Shown here piece after piece: positions 26,006 through 34,339 of a stretch of 63,279 nucleotides of DNA (the first letter of the stretch is position 1; each line of letters opens with the position of its first letter). The notes beneath the pieces are model-generated. The model did no database searches, had not been told where the DNA came from, and was given only the letters and a program-made list of their open reading frames with translations. Origin of the DNA: Geodermatophilus ruber (GTDB lineage: Bacteria > Actinomycetota > Actinomycetes > Mycobacteriales > Geodermatophilaceae); NCBI RefSeq assembly GCF_900114385.1, contig NZ_FOSW01000021.1, forward strand, positions 1 to 63,279. Reading direction: 5' to 3'. Position numbers and translations under genes: made by a program.

Positions 26006-27147
26006 AGCGCGCCCTGGCCGCGGCGCTGGTGCTGGCCCTCGCCGGCTGCGCGCCCGCGGAGGAGCAGGCCGAGCGCTCGACGTGCGCCCCGACCCCGGCC
26101 GCCGACCTCGTCCCGGCGTCGGGCGCCTACCTCGGCGTCAACCTCGAGTGGGGCCGGCAGACCCTGGCCGAGTACGCCGCCGACCTCGGCGAGCAGCCGG
26201 CCGTCGCGGTGAGCTTCGCGCACTTCCCGTTCGCCCCCGGCGAGGAGCGCAACCTCGACCTCGCGGTCGACCAGCTGGCGGCCGCGGGCGGGATGCTGCT
26301 GCTCACCCTCGAGCCGCACGACGGGCTGCCCGCCGTCACGGGGCCCGCCTCCGGCGACCTGGCCGAGCGGCTGGACGGCTGGAACCGCCGCGGCGTGCCG
26401 GTGATCGTCCGCTTCGCGCACGAGATGAACGGCTCCTGGTACGCCTGGGGGCAGCAGCCGGCCGAGTACGTGGCCGCGTTCCGCCGGGTCGCCGACGCCG
26501 TCCACGCCGGCGCACCCGGCTCGGCGATGATGTGGGCGCCCAACTACGGCGGCGGCTACCCGTTCGCCGGCGGGGAGCACCAGGGCGACGATTCCGCGCT
26601 GGACACCGACGGGGACGGCACCGTCACCGGCGCCGACGACCCGTACGCCCCCTACTGGCCGGGGGAGGACGCCGTCGACTGGGTGGGCATGTCCCTCTAC
26701 CACTGGGGCAGCGCCTGGCCCTGGGGCGAGAACGAGGTACCCGAGCCGGGCAAGTTCGTCGCCCAGCTGACCGGCACCTACGCCGGGCTGGCCGGCGACG
26801 ACCGGGGGCTGCCGGACTTCTACGGCGTCTACGGCGAGCAGCACGGCAAGCCGGTCGCCGTCCCGGAGACCGCGGCGCTGTACGCGCCCGGCCGCCGCGG
26901 CGCCGCCGAGCTGGAGCTCAAGCAGGCGTGGTGGCGGCAGGTCTACGACCCGGCGATCGCCGTGCAGCTGCCCCGGCTGGCGATGGTCAACTGGTTCGAG
27001 TGGGACAAGGACGAGCCCGAGATCGGCGGCCGCGTCGACTGGACGGCGACCACCGGCACGATCGGGAAGGCCTACGGCGCCGACCTGCCCGGCTGGGCGC
27101 GCTGGGCCGACGCCGTCCCCCGCTGCGGGTCTCCCCCCTCCCCGTGA
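26002..27147 (+). CDS. GH26-like glycoside hydrolase, lipoprotein
   Basis: A 381-residue lipoprotein: the signal LAAALVLALAGC gives the lipid-attached C16. The catalytic domain resembles GH26 endo-glucanases/mannanases, with probable acid/base E141 in RFAHEMNGSWYAWG and nucleophile E289 in VAVPETAALY. An EF-hand-like calcium loop (DTDGDGTVTGAD, residues 201-212) is inserted in the barrel. GTG 26002 overlaps the cellulose synthase stop by four bases, so both proteins are made together. It probably plays the processing role that BcsZ (GH8) plays in other cellulose systems (inference). The stop codon is part of the palindromic repeat at 27145. Confidence 0.82.
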   Translation: MKRALAAALVLALAGCAPAEEQAERSTCAPTPAADLVPASGAYLGVNLEWGRQTLAEYAADLGEQPAVAVSFAHFPFAPGEERNLDLAVDQLAAAGGMLLLTLEPHDGLPAVTGPASGDLAERLDGWNRRGVPVIVRFAHEMNGSWYAWGQQPAEYVAAFRRVADAVHAGAPGSAMMWAPNYGGGYPFAGGEHQGDDSALDTDGDGTVTGADDPYAPYWPGEDAVDWVGMSLYHWGSAWPWGENEVPEPGKFVAQLTGTYAGLAGDDRGLPDFYGVYGEQHGKPVAVPETAALYAPGRRGAAELELKQAWWRQVYDPAIAVQLPRLAMVNWFEWDKDEPEIGGRVDWTATTGTIGKAYGADLPGWARWADAVPRCGSPPSP

Positions 27148-27211
27148 TCATGGGGTCGTTGCCGCAGGACACGACGTTGCCAGCGGGTCGGGCGATGACA
27201 ACTCCATGATC
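27145..27211. repeat. Dispersed palindromic repeat, copy A
   Basis: The left arm begins TGATCATGGGGTCGTTG (27145) and the right arm ends ACAACTCCATGATCG (27197-27211); GGACACG sits inside. It fills the gap between convergent genes. Its first three bases are the stop codon of the GH26-like gene. Related copies lie at 32743, 53925 and 59570. Confidence 0.7.
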
Positions 27212-27229
27212 GACTGCAGCTGCCGGGCC

Positions 27230-28255
27230 TCAGCGGGTGACCGCGCCCGAGCCCTTCCCCGCCTCGATCCGCTCCCGCTGCGGGACGACGATGTACTTCG
27301 GGTCCTTCGCGCTGGCCATGCCGGCGTCGAACACCCCGAACCGGGTGAGCAGCGACCCGGCGGCCAGCAGCACGCCGGACAGCACCGCACCAGGCCGCCG
27401 CCGCCCGGCGACGACGGTGAGCGCCGCGCCGGCCGCGGTGCAGGCCTTGGCCGCGCGCAGCAGCCTCCCGGCCCGGCCCTCGTGGTAGGGCTCGCTGACG
27501 ATGCCGTGGTCGTGCTCGACCCGGTGCATCGCGGCCAGCTCGATCGCCGCCCCGGCCACGGCCATCTTCCGCGACGGGCCGGCCTCCTCGACCGGCGTCA
27601 GGGCCATCGTGAGACCGCCGCCGGCGGCCATGGCCGAGCCGCCGAAGACGAACGGCAACTGCTCGTGCGCCGCGTGCCACGACGGGACGGCGGTGTTGGA
27701 CAGCAGCACCGCGGTGTAGGTGGCCATCGGCCCGCCGAACAGCGCCGACACCGCCCCGCCGAAGCGCTTGAGCCGCGGGAACCAGCCCAGCAGCTCCACC
27801 GCCGCCGTCGCCCCGGCCGCCGCGCTGAACGGCGACAGGATGTAGGTGCCCACCGACAGCGGGGACGTCGGCTTGAAGATCCGCAGCATGTGCAGGAACC
27901 GCTCGGGCCGGCCCAGGTCGTGGACCAGGAAGCCCACCGAGGCCATCGAGCCGCCGCCGGCGATGAACCGGGCGACCCGGCTCAGGTGCGGCCGGCCGGT
28001 GACGTCGGCCAGCGCGCCGAGCACCGCCGACGAGCCCGCGGCGCCACCGAGGAACAGATACAGCGGCACGTCCGGCGTCTTCCACACCGGGGGCTTGATG
28101 ATCGGCCGGCCGTAGTACGAGGTGAACTCGACGTCGTCCACCATCGGCATCTCGGCGTTGCGCCGTCCGCCGCCCCTGCGCCGGCGCTTGCCGTTGCCGG
28201 CCCACCGGTCCGCCCGGCGCCAGCCGCCGCCCGGCTGGGTGATCCCCTCCGTCAC
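27230..28255 (-). CDS. NrfD-family membrane subunit of formate dehydrogenase
   Basis: A 341-residue polysulfide reductase NrfD-type membrane protein with about eight hydrophobic helices, including LYLFLGGAAGSSAVLGALAD and SVGFLVHDLGRP. It would anchor the alpha/beta catalytic pair and pass electrons from the iron-sulfur subunit to the quinone pool; no cytochrome b-type gamma subunit is seen. GTG 28255 overlaps the beta-subunit stop as GTGA, which decides the start against the longer frame from 28795. Its last 20 residues are the ones duplicated in the relic at 23113-23171. Confidence 0.85.
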   Translation of the reverse strand: MTEGITQPGGGWRRADRWAGNGKRRRRGGGRRNAEMPMVDDVEFTSYYGRPIIKPPVWKTPDVPLYLFLGGAAGSSAVLGALADVTGRPHLSRVARFIAGGGSMASVGFLVHDLGRPERFLHMLRIFKPTSPLSVGTYILSPFSAAAGATAAVELLGWFPRLKRFGGAVSALFGGPMATYTAVLLSNTAVPSWHAAHEQLPFVFGGSAMAAGGGLTMALTPVEEAGPSRKMAVAGAAIELAAMHRVEHDHGIVSEPYHEGRAGRLLRAAKACTAAGAALTVVAGRRRPGAVLSGVLLAAGSLLTRFGVFDAGMASAKDPKYIVVPQRERIEAGKGSGAVTR

Positions 28256-29262
28256 CGCTTCCTCCGTGAGCCGAGGACCGCCGACAGCGCCACCCCGACG
28301 ATCATCGCTGCGCCCTTGGCCGCGGCCCGCCACATCGCGGGCAGGTCCCGGGTGGTGACCACCGGGTCCGGCGGCAGGCCGTAGACCTCCGGCTCGTCGA
28401 GCAGCAGGAAGAACGCCCCGTTGCCGCCGACGCCGTCGTTCTCGTCCCGGCCGTAGAGCCGCGCGCCCTCCACGCCCTGCGCCTGCAGCGTCGCCAGCCG
28501 GGCGTCGGCGCGGGCCTGCAGCTCGTCGAGGTTGCCGAACTGGATCGACTGGGTGGGGCAGGCGGTCGCGCACGCCGGCTGCAGCCCGTCGGTCAGCCGG
28601 TCGTAGCAGAGGGTGCACTTGAACACCCGGCCGTCGTCCTTGCGCTGGTCGATGACGCCGTACGGGCAGGAGGGCACGCAGTAGCCGCAGCCGTTGCAGA
28701 TGTCCTGCTGGACGACGACGGTGCCGAACTCGGTGCGGAACAGCGCCCCGGTCGGGCAGACGTCCAGGCAGCCGGCGTGCGTGCAGTGCTTGCACACATC
28801 CGAGCTCATCAGCCAGCGGATCTGCTTGTCCGCGCCGGAGGTCGCCGCCTGCGGGTCGAACTCGGTCAGCGCCTCGGTGTTGAGCACGTTCGCCGGCCGG
28901 TCGGCGCCGGGCAGGCCGACGGCCGGCATCGGCAGGTCGACGGTGCGGCTCTGCTCGATGAACGCCACGTGCCGCCAGGAGTTGGCGCCCAGCTGGCCGG
29001 TGTTGTCGTAGGACATCCCGGTCAGGCCGATGACGTCACGCGTGCCGTGCGCGTCGTCCATCGGCAGGAGGTTCCACTCCTTGCAGGCCACCTCGCACGC
29101 CTTGCAGCCGATGCACACCGAGGTGTCGGTGAAGAACCCGACCCGCGCCGGGTGGTCGGCGTCGTAGCCGGCCTCGCCCTGGACGTCGGGCAGCGGCCCG
29201 AACAGCCGGTTCTCCGGATCCCGCCCGGTGAAGGCCGGGCTCGCCGAGCTGATCGAGGTCAT
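28252..29262 (-). CDS. fdhB: Formate dehydrogenase beta subunit, four [4Fe-4S] clusters
   Basis: A 336-residue ferredoxin-like subunit with four cysteine groups: C50-x2-C-x2-C-x3-C (CIGCKACEVAC), CKHCTHAGCLDVC, CNGCGYCVPSC and CTLCYDRLTDG...CATAC. The C-terminus has one hydrophobic segment (AAMIVGVALSAVLG) ending in basic residues, like the single anchor helix of FdnH/FdoH. It carries electrons from the molybdopterin subunit to the membrane. GAGGAGG precedes ATG 29262. It starts 22 bases after the alpha subunit stop and overlaps NrfD by four bases, forming one operon. Confidence 0.92.
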   Translation of the reverse strand: MTSISSASPAFTGRDPENRLFGPLPDVQGEAGYDADHPARVGFFTDTSVCIGCKACEVACKEWNLLPMDDAHGTRDVIGLTGMSYDNTGQLGANSWRHVAFIEQSRTVDLPMPAVGLPGADRPANVLNTEALTEFDPQAATSGADKQIRWLMSSDVCKHCTHAGCLDVCPTGALFRTEFGTVVVQQDICNGCGYCVPSCPYGVIDQRKDDGRVFKCTLCYDRLTDGLQPACATACPTQSIQFGNLDELQARADARLATLQAQGVEGARLYGRDENDGVGGNGAFFLLLDEPEVYGLPPDPVVTTRDLPAMWRAAAKGAAMIVGVALSAVLGSRRKR

Positions 29263-29284
29263 GCCGGCCTCCTCTCTGCCGTGC

Positions 29285-32200
29285 TCACGATGCGGTGGAT
29301 CCCTCTCCGGCGACCGCCTCGACCGGGTCGCGCCCGTTCAACCCGACCTTCCCGGAGGCCACCCCGGCCCGCCGGCGGTAGGACTCCACGAACTCCAGCA
29401 GCTCGGGCCCGCGCGGCCGCGGTCCGGGGACGATGTCGCACGTGCTGACCTTCGACTCCTGGATGTGGGTGTTCGCGTCCAGCACGATCCCCAGCAGGTC
29501 GTTGGCCGAGTCCCCGGTGGAGATGCCGGCATAGGCCCAGTGGTACGGCATGCCGATCTGGTGCACGACCCGGCCGTCGCGCAGCCGGATCGGCCGGACC
29601 CGCTCGGTCACCAGCACCTTGGCCTCGATCGCCGTGCGCGCGCTGACCAGCGTGGCGAACTCTCCGTTGGTGAGCCCGCGCAGCTCGGCCAGCTCGGGGC
29701 TGACCTCCACGAAGAACTCCGGCTGGAGCTCGGCCAGGTAGGGCAGCGTGCGGCTCATCCCGCCGGCCGTGTGGTGCTCGGTGAGCCGGTAGGTGGTGAC
29801 GGCGAACGGGTAGACCTCGCTGCGCGTCGGGTTGGCGCGGTTCCAGGGCCCGTCGATCATCTCGAGCGTCGGGTTGGCCTGCTGCTTGTAGAACCCGTTC
29901 TCGACGACCGACTCCGCCGGCTCGTAGTGCGCCGGCAGCGGGCCGTCGACCAGCCCCGCGGGCGCGAACAGCCACGCCTTGCCGTCGCCCTGCATGACGA
30001 ACGGGTCGATGCCGGCGATCGCGTCCTGCGCCCGCGCGCCCTCCGGGGGCACGTAGTCCGGCCGCTTCTGCGCCTCGAAGTCGGGGACGTCGAGACCGGT
30101 CCAGCGGCCGGCCTCCTCGTCCCACCAGACGTACTTCTTCCGCTCGCTCCACGGCTTGCCGGACGGGTCGGCCGACGCGCGGTTGTAGAGCACCCGGCGG
30201 TTCAGCGGCCAGGCCCAGCCCCACTCGGAGGCGACCTGCCCCTGCTCGCGGCCGGGCTTGCGGCGCGCGGCCTGGTTGACCTCGTCGGCGTAGACGCCGC
30301 AGTAGATCCAGCAGCCACCGGCGGTCGAGCCGTCGTCCTGCATCTGCAGGTAGGACGACAACGCCCGCCCGTCCGGCCCGGTGCCGTTGATCTCCCGCAG
30401 CACGGCCTCGGCGCTCGGCTCGGCCTCGGGGCCGTGCGTCGGGTAGTCCCAGGTGAGGTCCAGCAGCGGGCGGTCCCGCGGGTCGGTGGAGTCCTTCAGC
30501 CGTTCCCGCAGGATGCGGCCCAGGTGGTAGTAGAACCACAGGTCGCTGCGCGCCTCACCCGGCGGGTCGACCGCCTTGTGCCGCCACTGCAGCACCCGCT
30601 GGGTCTGGGTGAAGGTGCCCTCCTTCTCCGCGTGCGAGGCCGCGGGCACGAAGAAGACCTCGGTGGCGATCGACTCGGGGGCCAGTTCCCCCGTCTCGAT
30701 CTCCGGGGCCTCCTTCCAGAAGGTCGCCGACTCGATCATCTGCAGGTCGCGGACGACGAGCCAGTCGAGGTTCGCCAGCCCGAACCGGTTCATCCGGCTG
30801 TTCGGGTGGCCGACCGCCGGGTTCTCGCCCACGAGGAAGTAGCCGGAGACCTCGCCCCGGATCATCGCGGCGATCGTCTGGTACGAGCTGTGGTCACCGC
30901 TGATCTTCGGCAGGTGGTCGAAGCAGAAGTCGTTCTCCGCCGTCGCGGCGTCCCCGAACCAGGCCTTGAGCAGGCTGACCGTGTAGGCCCGCTTGTTCCC
31001 CCAGAAGCCGGCCTTGCCGGCGGCGTCGGCGACGTAGTCCTCGAGCGTGTCGTGCTGCAGCACGTGCGGCATGGGCAGGTAGCCGGGCAGCAGGTTGAAC
31101 AGCGTCGGGACGTCGGTCGAGCCCTGGATGCTCGCGTGCCCACGCAGCGCCATGATCCCCCCGCCGGGGCGGCCGATGTTGCCCAGCAGCGTCTGCAGGA
31201 TCGACGCCGTCCGGATGTACTGCGCGCCGACGCTGTGCTGCGTCCAGCCCACCGAGTACACCCAGGCCGTCGTCCGGTCGCGGCCGCTGTTCTCCGTCAC
31301 CCACCGGGCGACCTGCAGGAACACCTCCGGCTCGATGCCGCAGACCTCGGCCACCATCTCCGGCGTGTAGCGGGCGAAGTGTCGCTTGAGGACCTGGAAC
31401 ACGGTGCGCGGGTGCTGCAGCGTCTCGTCCCGCTTCGGCTTGGCCGGGATCGGCGGCCCGCCGCTGCCGGCGGCCTGGGCACGGTCGGACCGCTTCACGT
31501 CCGGGTGCTGCTCCGAGCGCTCCTGCTCGGCCGCCTTGGCCGGGTCGTCGCCGTTGGTGTGCGGCGGCTCCTCCGGCTCGTACTGCCAGCTGGCCTCGTC
31601 GTAGGTGCGGTTCTCCGGGTCGAAGCCGGAGAAGAGGCCGTCGAGGTCCTCGGCGTCGACGAACTCCTCGCCCACCAGCGCCGCGGCGTTGGTGTAGGCG
31701 ACCACGTACTCCTTGAAGTACAGCTCGTTGTCGAGCACGTACTTGATCAGGCCGCCGAGGAAGGCGATGTCGGTGCCGATGCGCAGCGGCACGTGCAGGT
31801 CGGCCAGCGCGCTGGTCCGCGTGAACCGCGGGTCGATGTGCACGACCTTCGCCCCGCGCGCCTTCGCCTCACCGACCCACTGGAAGCCGACCGGGTGGCA
31901 CTCGGCCATGTTCGAACCCTCGATGACGATGCAGTCGGAGTTCGCGAGGTCTTCCAGGGTGTTCGTGGCACCGCCACGACCGAACGTGGTCCCCAGACCG
32001 GGGACCGTGGCGGAGTGCTATATGCGGGCCTGGTTCTCGATCTGGATCGCGCCCATGGCGCTGTAGAGCTTCTTCATGAGGTAGTTCTCCTCGTTGTCGA
32101 GGGTCGCCCCTCCGAGGCTCGCTATCCCCATGGTGCGGTTGACCCGCCGGCCCTCGTGCTCGTCCTGCCAGCCCTTGCGGCGGGCGTCGAGGACGCGGTC

Positions 32201-32578
32201 GGCGATCATCTCCATCGCCGTGTCGAGGTCGAGGTCCTCCCACTCCGTCCCGTACGGACGCCGGTACTTGACCGTGGTGACCCGGGTCGGGCTGGTGACC
32301 AGCTGCTTGCTCGCGCTGCCCTTCGGACACAGCCGGCCGCGGCTGATCGGCGAGTCCGGGTCGCCCTCGATCTGGATGATCTGCTCGTCCTTGACGAAGA
32401 TCCGCTGCCCGCAGCCGACCGCGCAGTAGGGGCAGACGCTCTGCACGACGCGGTCGGCGGTGGCCGTGCGGCTGACCACGTTCTCGGTCGCCCTGCTGCG
32501 CGCGGCCCGGCCGCGGCCGAGCGGGTCCGGGCCGGTCAACTGCCGGAACACCGGCCACGAATCGAGCCAGGTCTTCAC
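29285..32578 (-). CDS. fdhA: Formate dehydrogenase alpha subunit, selenoprotein with UAG selenocysteine
   Basis: Reading through one in-frame TAG gives 1097 residues, GTG 32578 to 29285. The N-terminal part has a [4Fe-4S] site (C49, C52, C56, C84 in VCPYCAVGC...LCPKG). The TAG is codon 187, in ENQARI-TAG-HSATVPGLG, exactly where FdhF/FdnG-type enzymes carry selenocysteine; the C-terminal side continues TFGRGGATNT and SNMAECHPV. Both halves share a frame with no other stop. A SECIS-like hairpin follows at the canonical distance. The product oxidises formate at a molybdenum bis-MGD centre. There is no twin-arginine signal, so the active site may face the cytosol. Without readthrough the gene splits into 186- and 874-residue pieces that could not form the active site. 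Confidence 0.9.
31988..32006 (-). promoter_or_regulatory. SECIS-like hairpin for selenocysteine insertion
   Basis: On the minus strand, 11 bases after the TAG, GGTCCCC (32006-32000) and GGGGACC (31994-31988) form a perfect 7-bp stem with loop GGTCT. The E. coli fdhF SECIS also starts its apical stem 11 bases after its Sec codon and has the loop AGGUCU, whose GU contacts SelB. Stem, loop and distance together support recoding. Confidence 0.88.
32018..32020 (-). other. In-frame UAG read as selenocysteine
   Basis: Codon 187 of fdhA is TAG, not the usual TGA. Two base changes separate TAG from TGA or TGC, so a single sequencing error does not explain it. The preceding codon is ATA, a rare isoleucine codon in this GC-rich sequence. 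Confidence 0.88.
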
Positions 32579-32906
32579 GCGCCCCACCTTGCCATCTGCT
32601 GCCGGGCCCGACCTGTCGAACCCGGCGTAGCGCTCCCCCGTCGGGGCTGGTATACGGCCCACTCCGCCCGGGCGCGCAGGGCTTCGCGCTCTCCCACCCG
32701 GTGGAGGCCAGCCAGCTGACCGCCCCGGCCCGCGCTCTTCCGTGATCATGGGCTTCCTGCCCGCCGCTGCGGCGCGTCGTCGCGTGTTGCCCGCAACAAC
32801 CCCATGATCACGGCAGGACTCCCCATGATCACGGGCAGGACTCGGCATGATCACGGCCCGGTCCGAATCCGGTCGTCTCGTCAGCGGGGAGGCCGATACT
32901 GGGCCC
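32579..32906. other. 328-bp divergent control region between fdhA and a metallo-hydrolase gene
   Basis: No gene or tRNA was recognised here. The region must contain the start signals for the leftward fdh operon and the rightward hydrolase operon. Its right half is the palindromic repeat with extra half-sites (32743-32858). No tRNA-Sec or selA/selB/selD was found in it or elsewhere in the window. Confidence 0.5.
32743..32858. repeat. Dispersed palindromic repeat, copy B, with two extra half-sites
   Basis: A full copy spans 32743-32810 (TGATCATGGGCTTCC ... GCAACAACCCCATGATCA). The right half is then repeated twice: CCCCATGATCACGGGCAGG at 32821 and GGCATGATCACGG at 32843. This gives three ATGATCAC cores at steps of about 20-23 bases, located between divergent genes. 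Confidence 0.7.
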
Positions 32907-33716
32907 GTGAGCGATCCGGAGATGCACTTCCTCGGGCACTCGACGGTCCGCGTCGAGCTGGCCGGGCACACGGTGCTCACCGATCCACTGCTCGCCCCGC
33001 ACGTCGGGCTGCTGCGCCGGGTCGTGCCGGCCCCGCCCCCGGCGAGCTGGTCGGGCGTCGACCTGGTCCTCGTCAGCCACCTGCACGGTGACCACCTGCA
33101 CCTGCCCTCGCTGCGGATGCTCGACCCCGACGTCCGGATCGCCGTCCCCCGGGGCGCCGGGGCGTGGCTGCGCGCCCGCGGGTTCCGGTACGTCGAGGAG
33201 CTGATGCCGGGCGAGTCGTTCCGGCACGGCGAGCTGCGGATCACCGCCGTCCCCGCCGAGCACAGCGGTCACCGCTGGGGGCCCCGGCTCACCCACGGCC
33301 CCGACACCGACGCCGTCGGCCACCTCGTGGAGGGCGCCGGGCGCACCGTCTACGTCAGCGGCGACACCGACCTCTTCGACGGGATGCACCTGCTGGGCGC
33401 GCGCGGCATCGACGTCGCGCTGCTGCCGGTGTGGGGGTGGGGACCCACCCTCGGCCCCGGCCACCTCGACCCGGCCCGCGCCGCCGCGGCCACCGCCCGG
33501 CTGCGGCCGCGGGTCGCCGTCCCGGTCCACTGGGGCACCCTCGCCGTCCGCGGCACCACCGTGCTGCCGGGTCTGCGCGGGCGGATGCGCTCGCTGCTCA
33601 CCGAGCCGCCGCACACCTACGCCGCCGAGGTGGCCGCGCTCGGGCTCGACACCCACGTGGCGGTGACCGAGCCCGGCCGGCCGGTGCTGCTGCCGGCCGC
33701 GACGGAGATCGCATGA
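32907..33716 (+). CDS. Metallo-beta-lactamase-fold hydrolase (UlaG-like)
   Basis: A 269-residue hydrolase with the HxHxDH zinc motif SHLHGDH (H58, H60, D62, H63). GHSTVRVEL and LTDPLLAP precede it, later ligands are in AEHSGHRW and YVSGDTDLF, and VPVHWGT is near the end, as in UlaG/MBL-fold proteins. The substrate is unknown. GTG 32907 is taken as start; ATG 32922 is possible. It opens a three-gene overlapping set with the DedA and phosphodiesterase genes, all at ATGA junctions, suggesting envelope-lipid or phosphate-ester work (inference). Confidence 0.8.
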   Translation: MSDPEMHFLGHSTVRVELAGHTVLTDPLLAPHVGLLRRVVPAPPPASWSGVDLVLVSHLHGDHLHLPSLRMLDPDVRIAVPRGAGAWLRARGFRYVEELMPGESFRHGELRITAVPAEHSGHRWGPRLTHGPDTDAVGHLVEGAGRTVYVSGDTDLFDGMHLLGARGIDVALLPVWGWGPTLGPGHLDPARAAAATARLRPRVAVPVHWGTLAVRGTTVLPGLRGRMRSLLTEPPHTYAAEVAALGLDTHVAVTEPGRPVLLPAATEIA

Positions 33717-34339
33717 GCAGCGCGCTCGCCGGCCTCTCCGACGGGTCGGTCATCGGCTACCCGGTGCTGTTCGGCGGCGTGCTGCTGGGCTCGATCGTCC
33801 CCGTCGTCCCGACCGGTGCCGTGGTGGGCGCCGCCGCCGCGTTCGCGATGACCGCCGACGCGCTGAACCTGCCGCTGGTGCTGGTGGTCGCCACCCTCGC
33901 CGCCTGGACCGGCGACGTGGTCACCTTCGCCGTCTGCCGGTTCGGCGGCCCCCACGCCGTGGGCTGGGTCGCCCGCGGCCAGCACGCCGAGCGGCTCGAG
34001 GAGGTCCGCGACCAGTTCCGCCGGCACGGCTGGCAGATCATCGTGATCGGCCGGCTGCTGCCCGCCGGCCGGATCCCGGTGCTGCTGGCCGCCGGGGCGC
34101 TGAGCTACCCGTGGCGGCGGCTGCTGCCGGCGTCGCTGCTGGCCGCCTTCCTCTGGGCGCTGGCCTACGTCTCCCTCGGCGTGATCAGCGGCGGCGTCTT
34201 CGACTCCCCGCTCACCGCCGTGCTCATCGCCACCGCGCTGGTACTGCTCGCGGGCGCGGTGCTCAACCTGGTCACCTCCCGCCGGCGGCGGGTCCCGACC
34301 GGGAAGGCCTCCGAGCCCGACTCCTGTCGACCGGCATGA
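33713..34339 (+). CDS. DedA/VTT-family membrane protein
   Basis: A 208-residue membrane protein with about five hydrophobic segments and the VTT/DedA core: VPTGAVVGAAAAF, a reentrant region around TGDVVTFAVCRFGG, and IVIGRLLPAGRIPVLLAAGALSYPWRRLL. DedA proteins are linked to polyprenyl-phosphate or phospholipid scrambling and envelope homeostasis. ATG 33713 overlaps the hydrolase stop (ATGA) and its own stop overlaps the next start. The basic tail is cytosolic. Confidence 0.82.
   Translation: MSSALAGLSDGSVIGYPVLFGGVLLGSIVPVVPTGAVVGAAAAFAMTADALNLPLVLVVATLAAWTGDVVTFAVCRFGGPHAVGWVARGQHAERLEEVRDQFRRHGWQIIVIGRLLPAGRIPVLLAAGALSYPWRRLLPASLLAAFLWALAYVSLGVISGGVFDSPLTAVLIATALVLLAGAVLNLVTSRRRRVPTGKASEPDSCRPA

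Noticed and set aside
31910..32017. Frameshift or pseudogene as the explanation for the split fdhA
   Set aside because: Both halves are in the same frame with no other stop, the break is exactly at the Sec position, and a SECIS-like hairpin follows at the proper distance.
29228..32719. Long rightward open frame of 1163 codons
   Set aside because: It is antisense to the formate dehydrogenase alpha gene, rich in Arg/Val/Gly without domains, and arises from high GC on the opposite strand.
32579..32742. Possible tRNA-Sec next to fdhA because of a TCGAACCC string
   Set aside because: No acceptor stem, anticodon arm or long variable arm can be folded around it.
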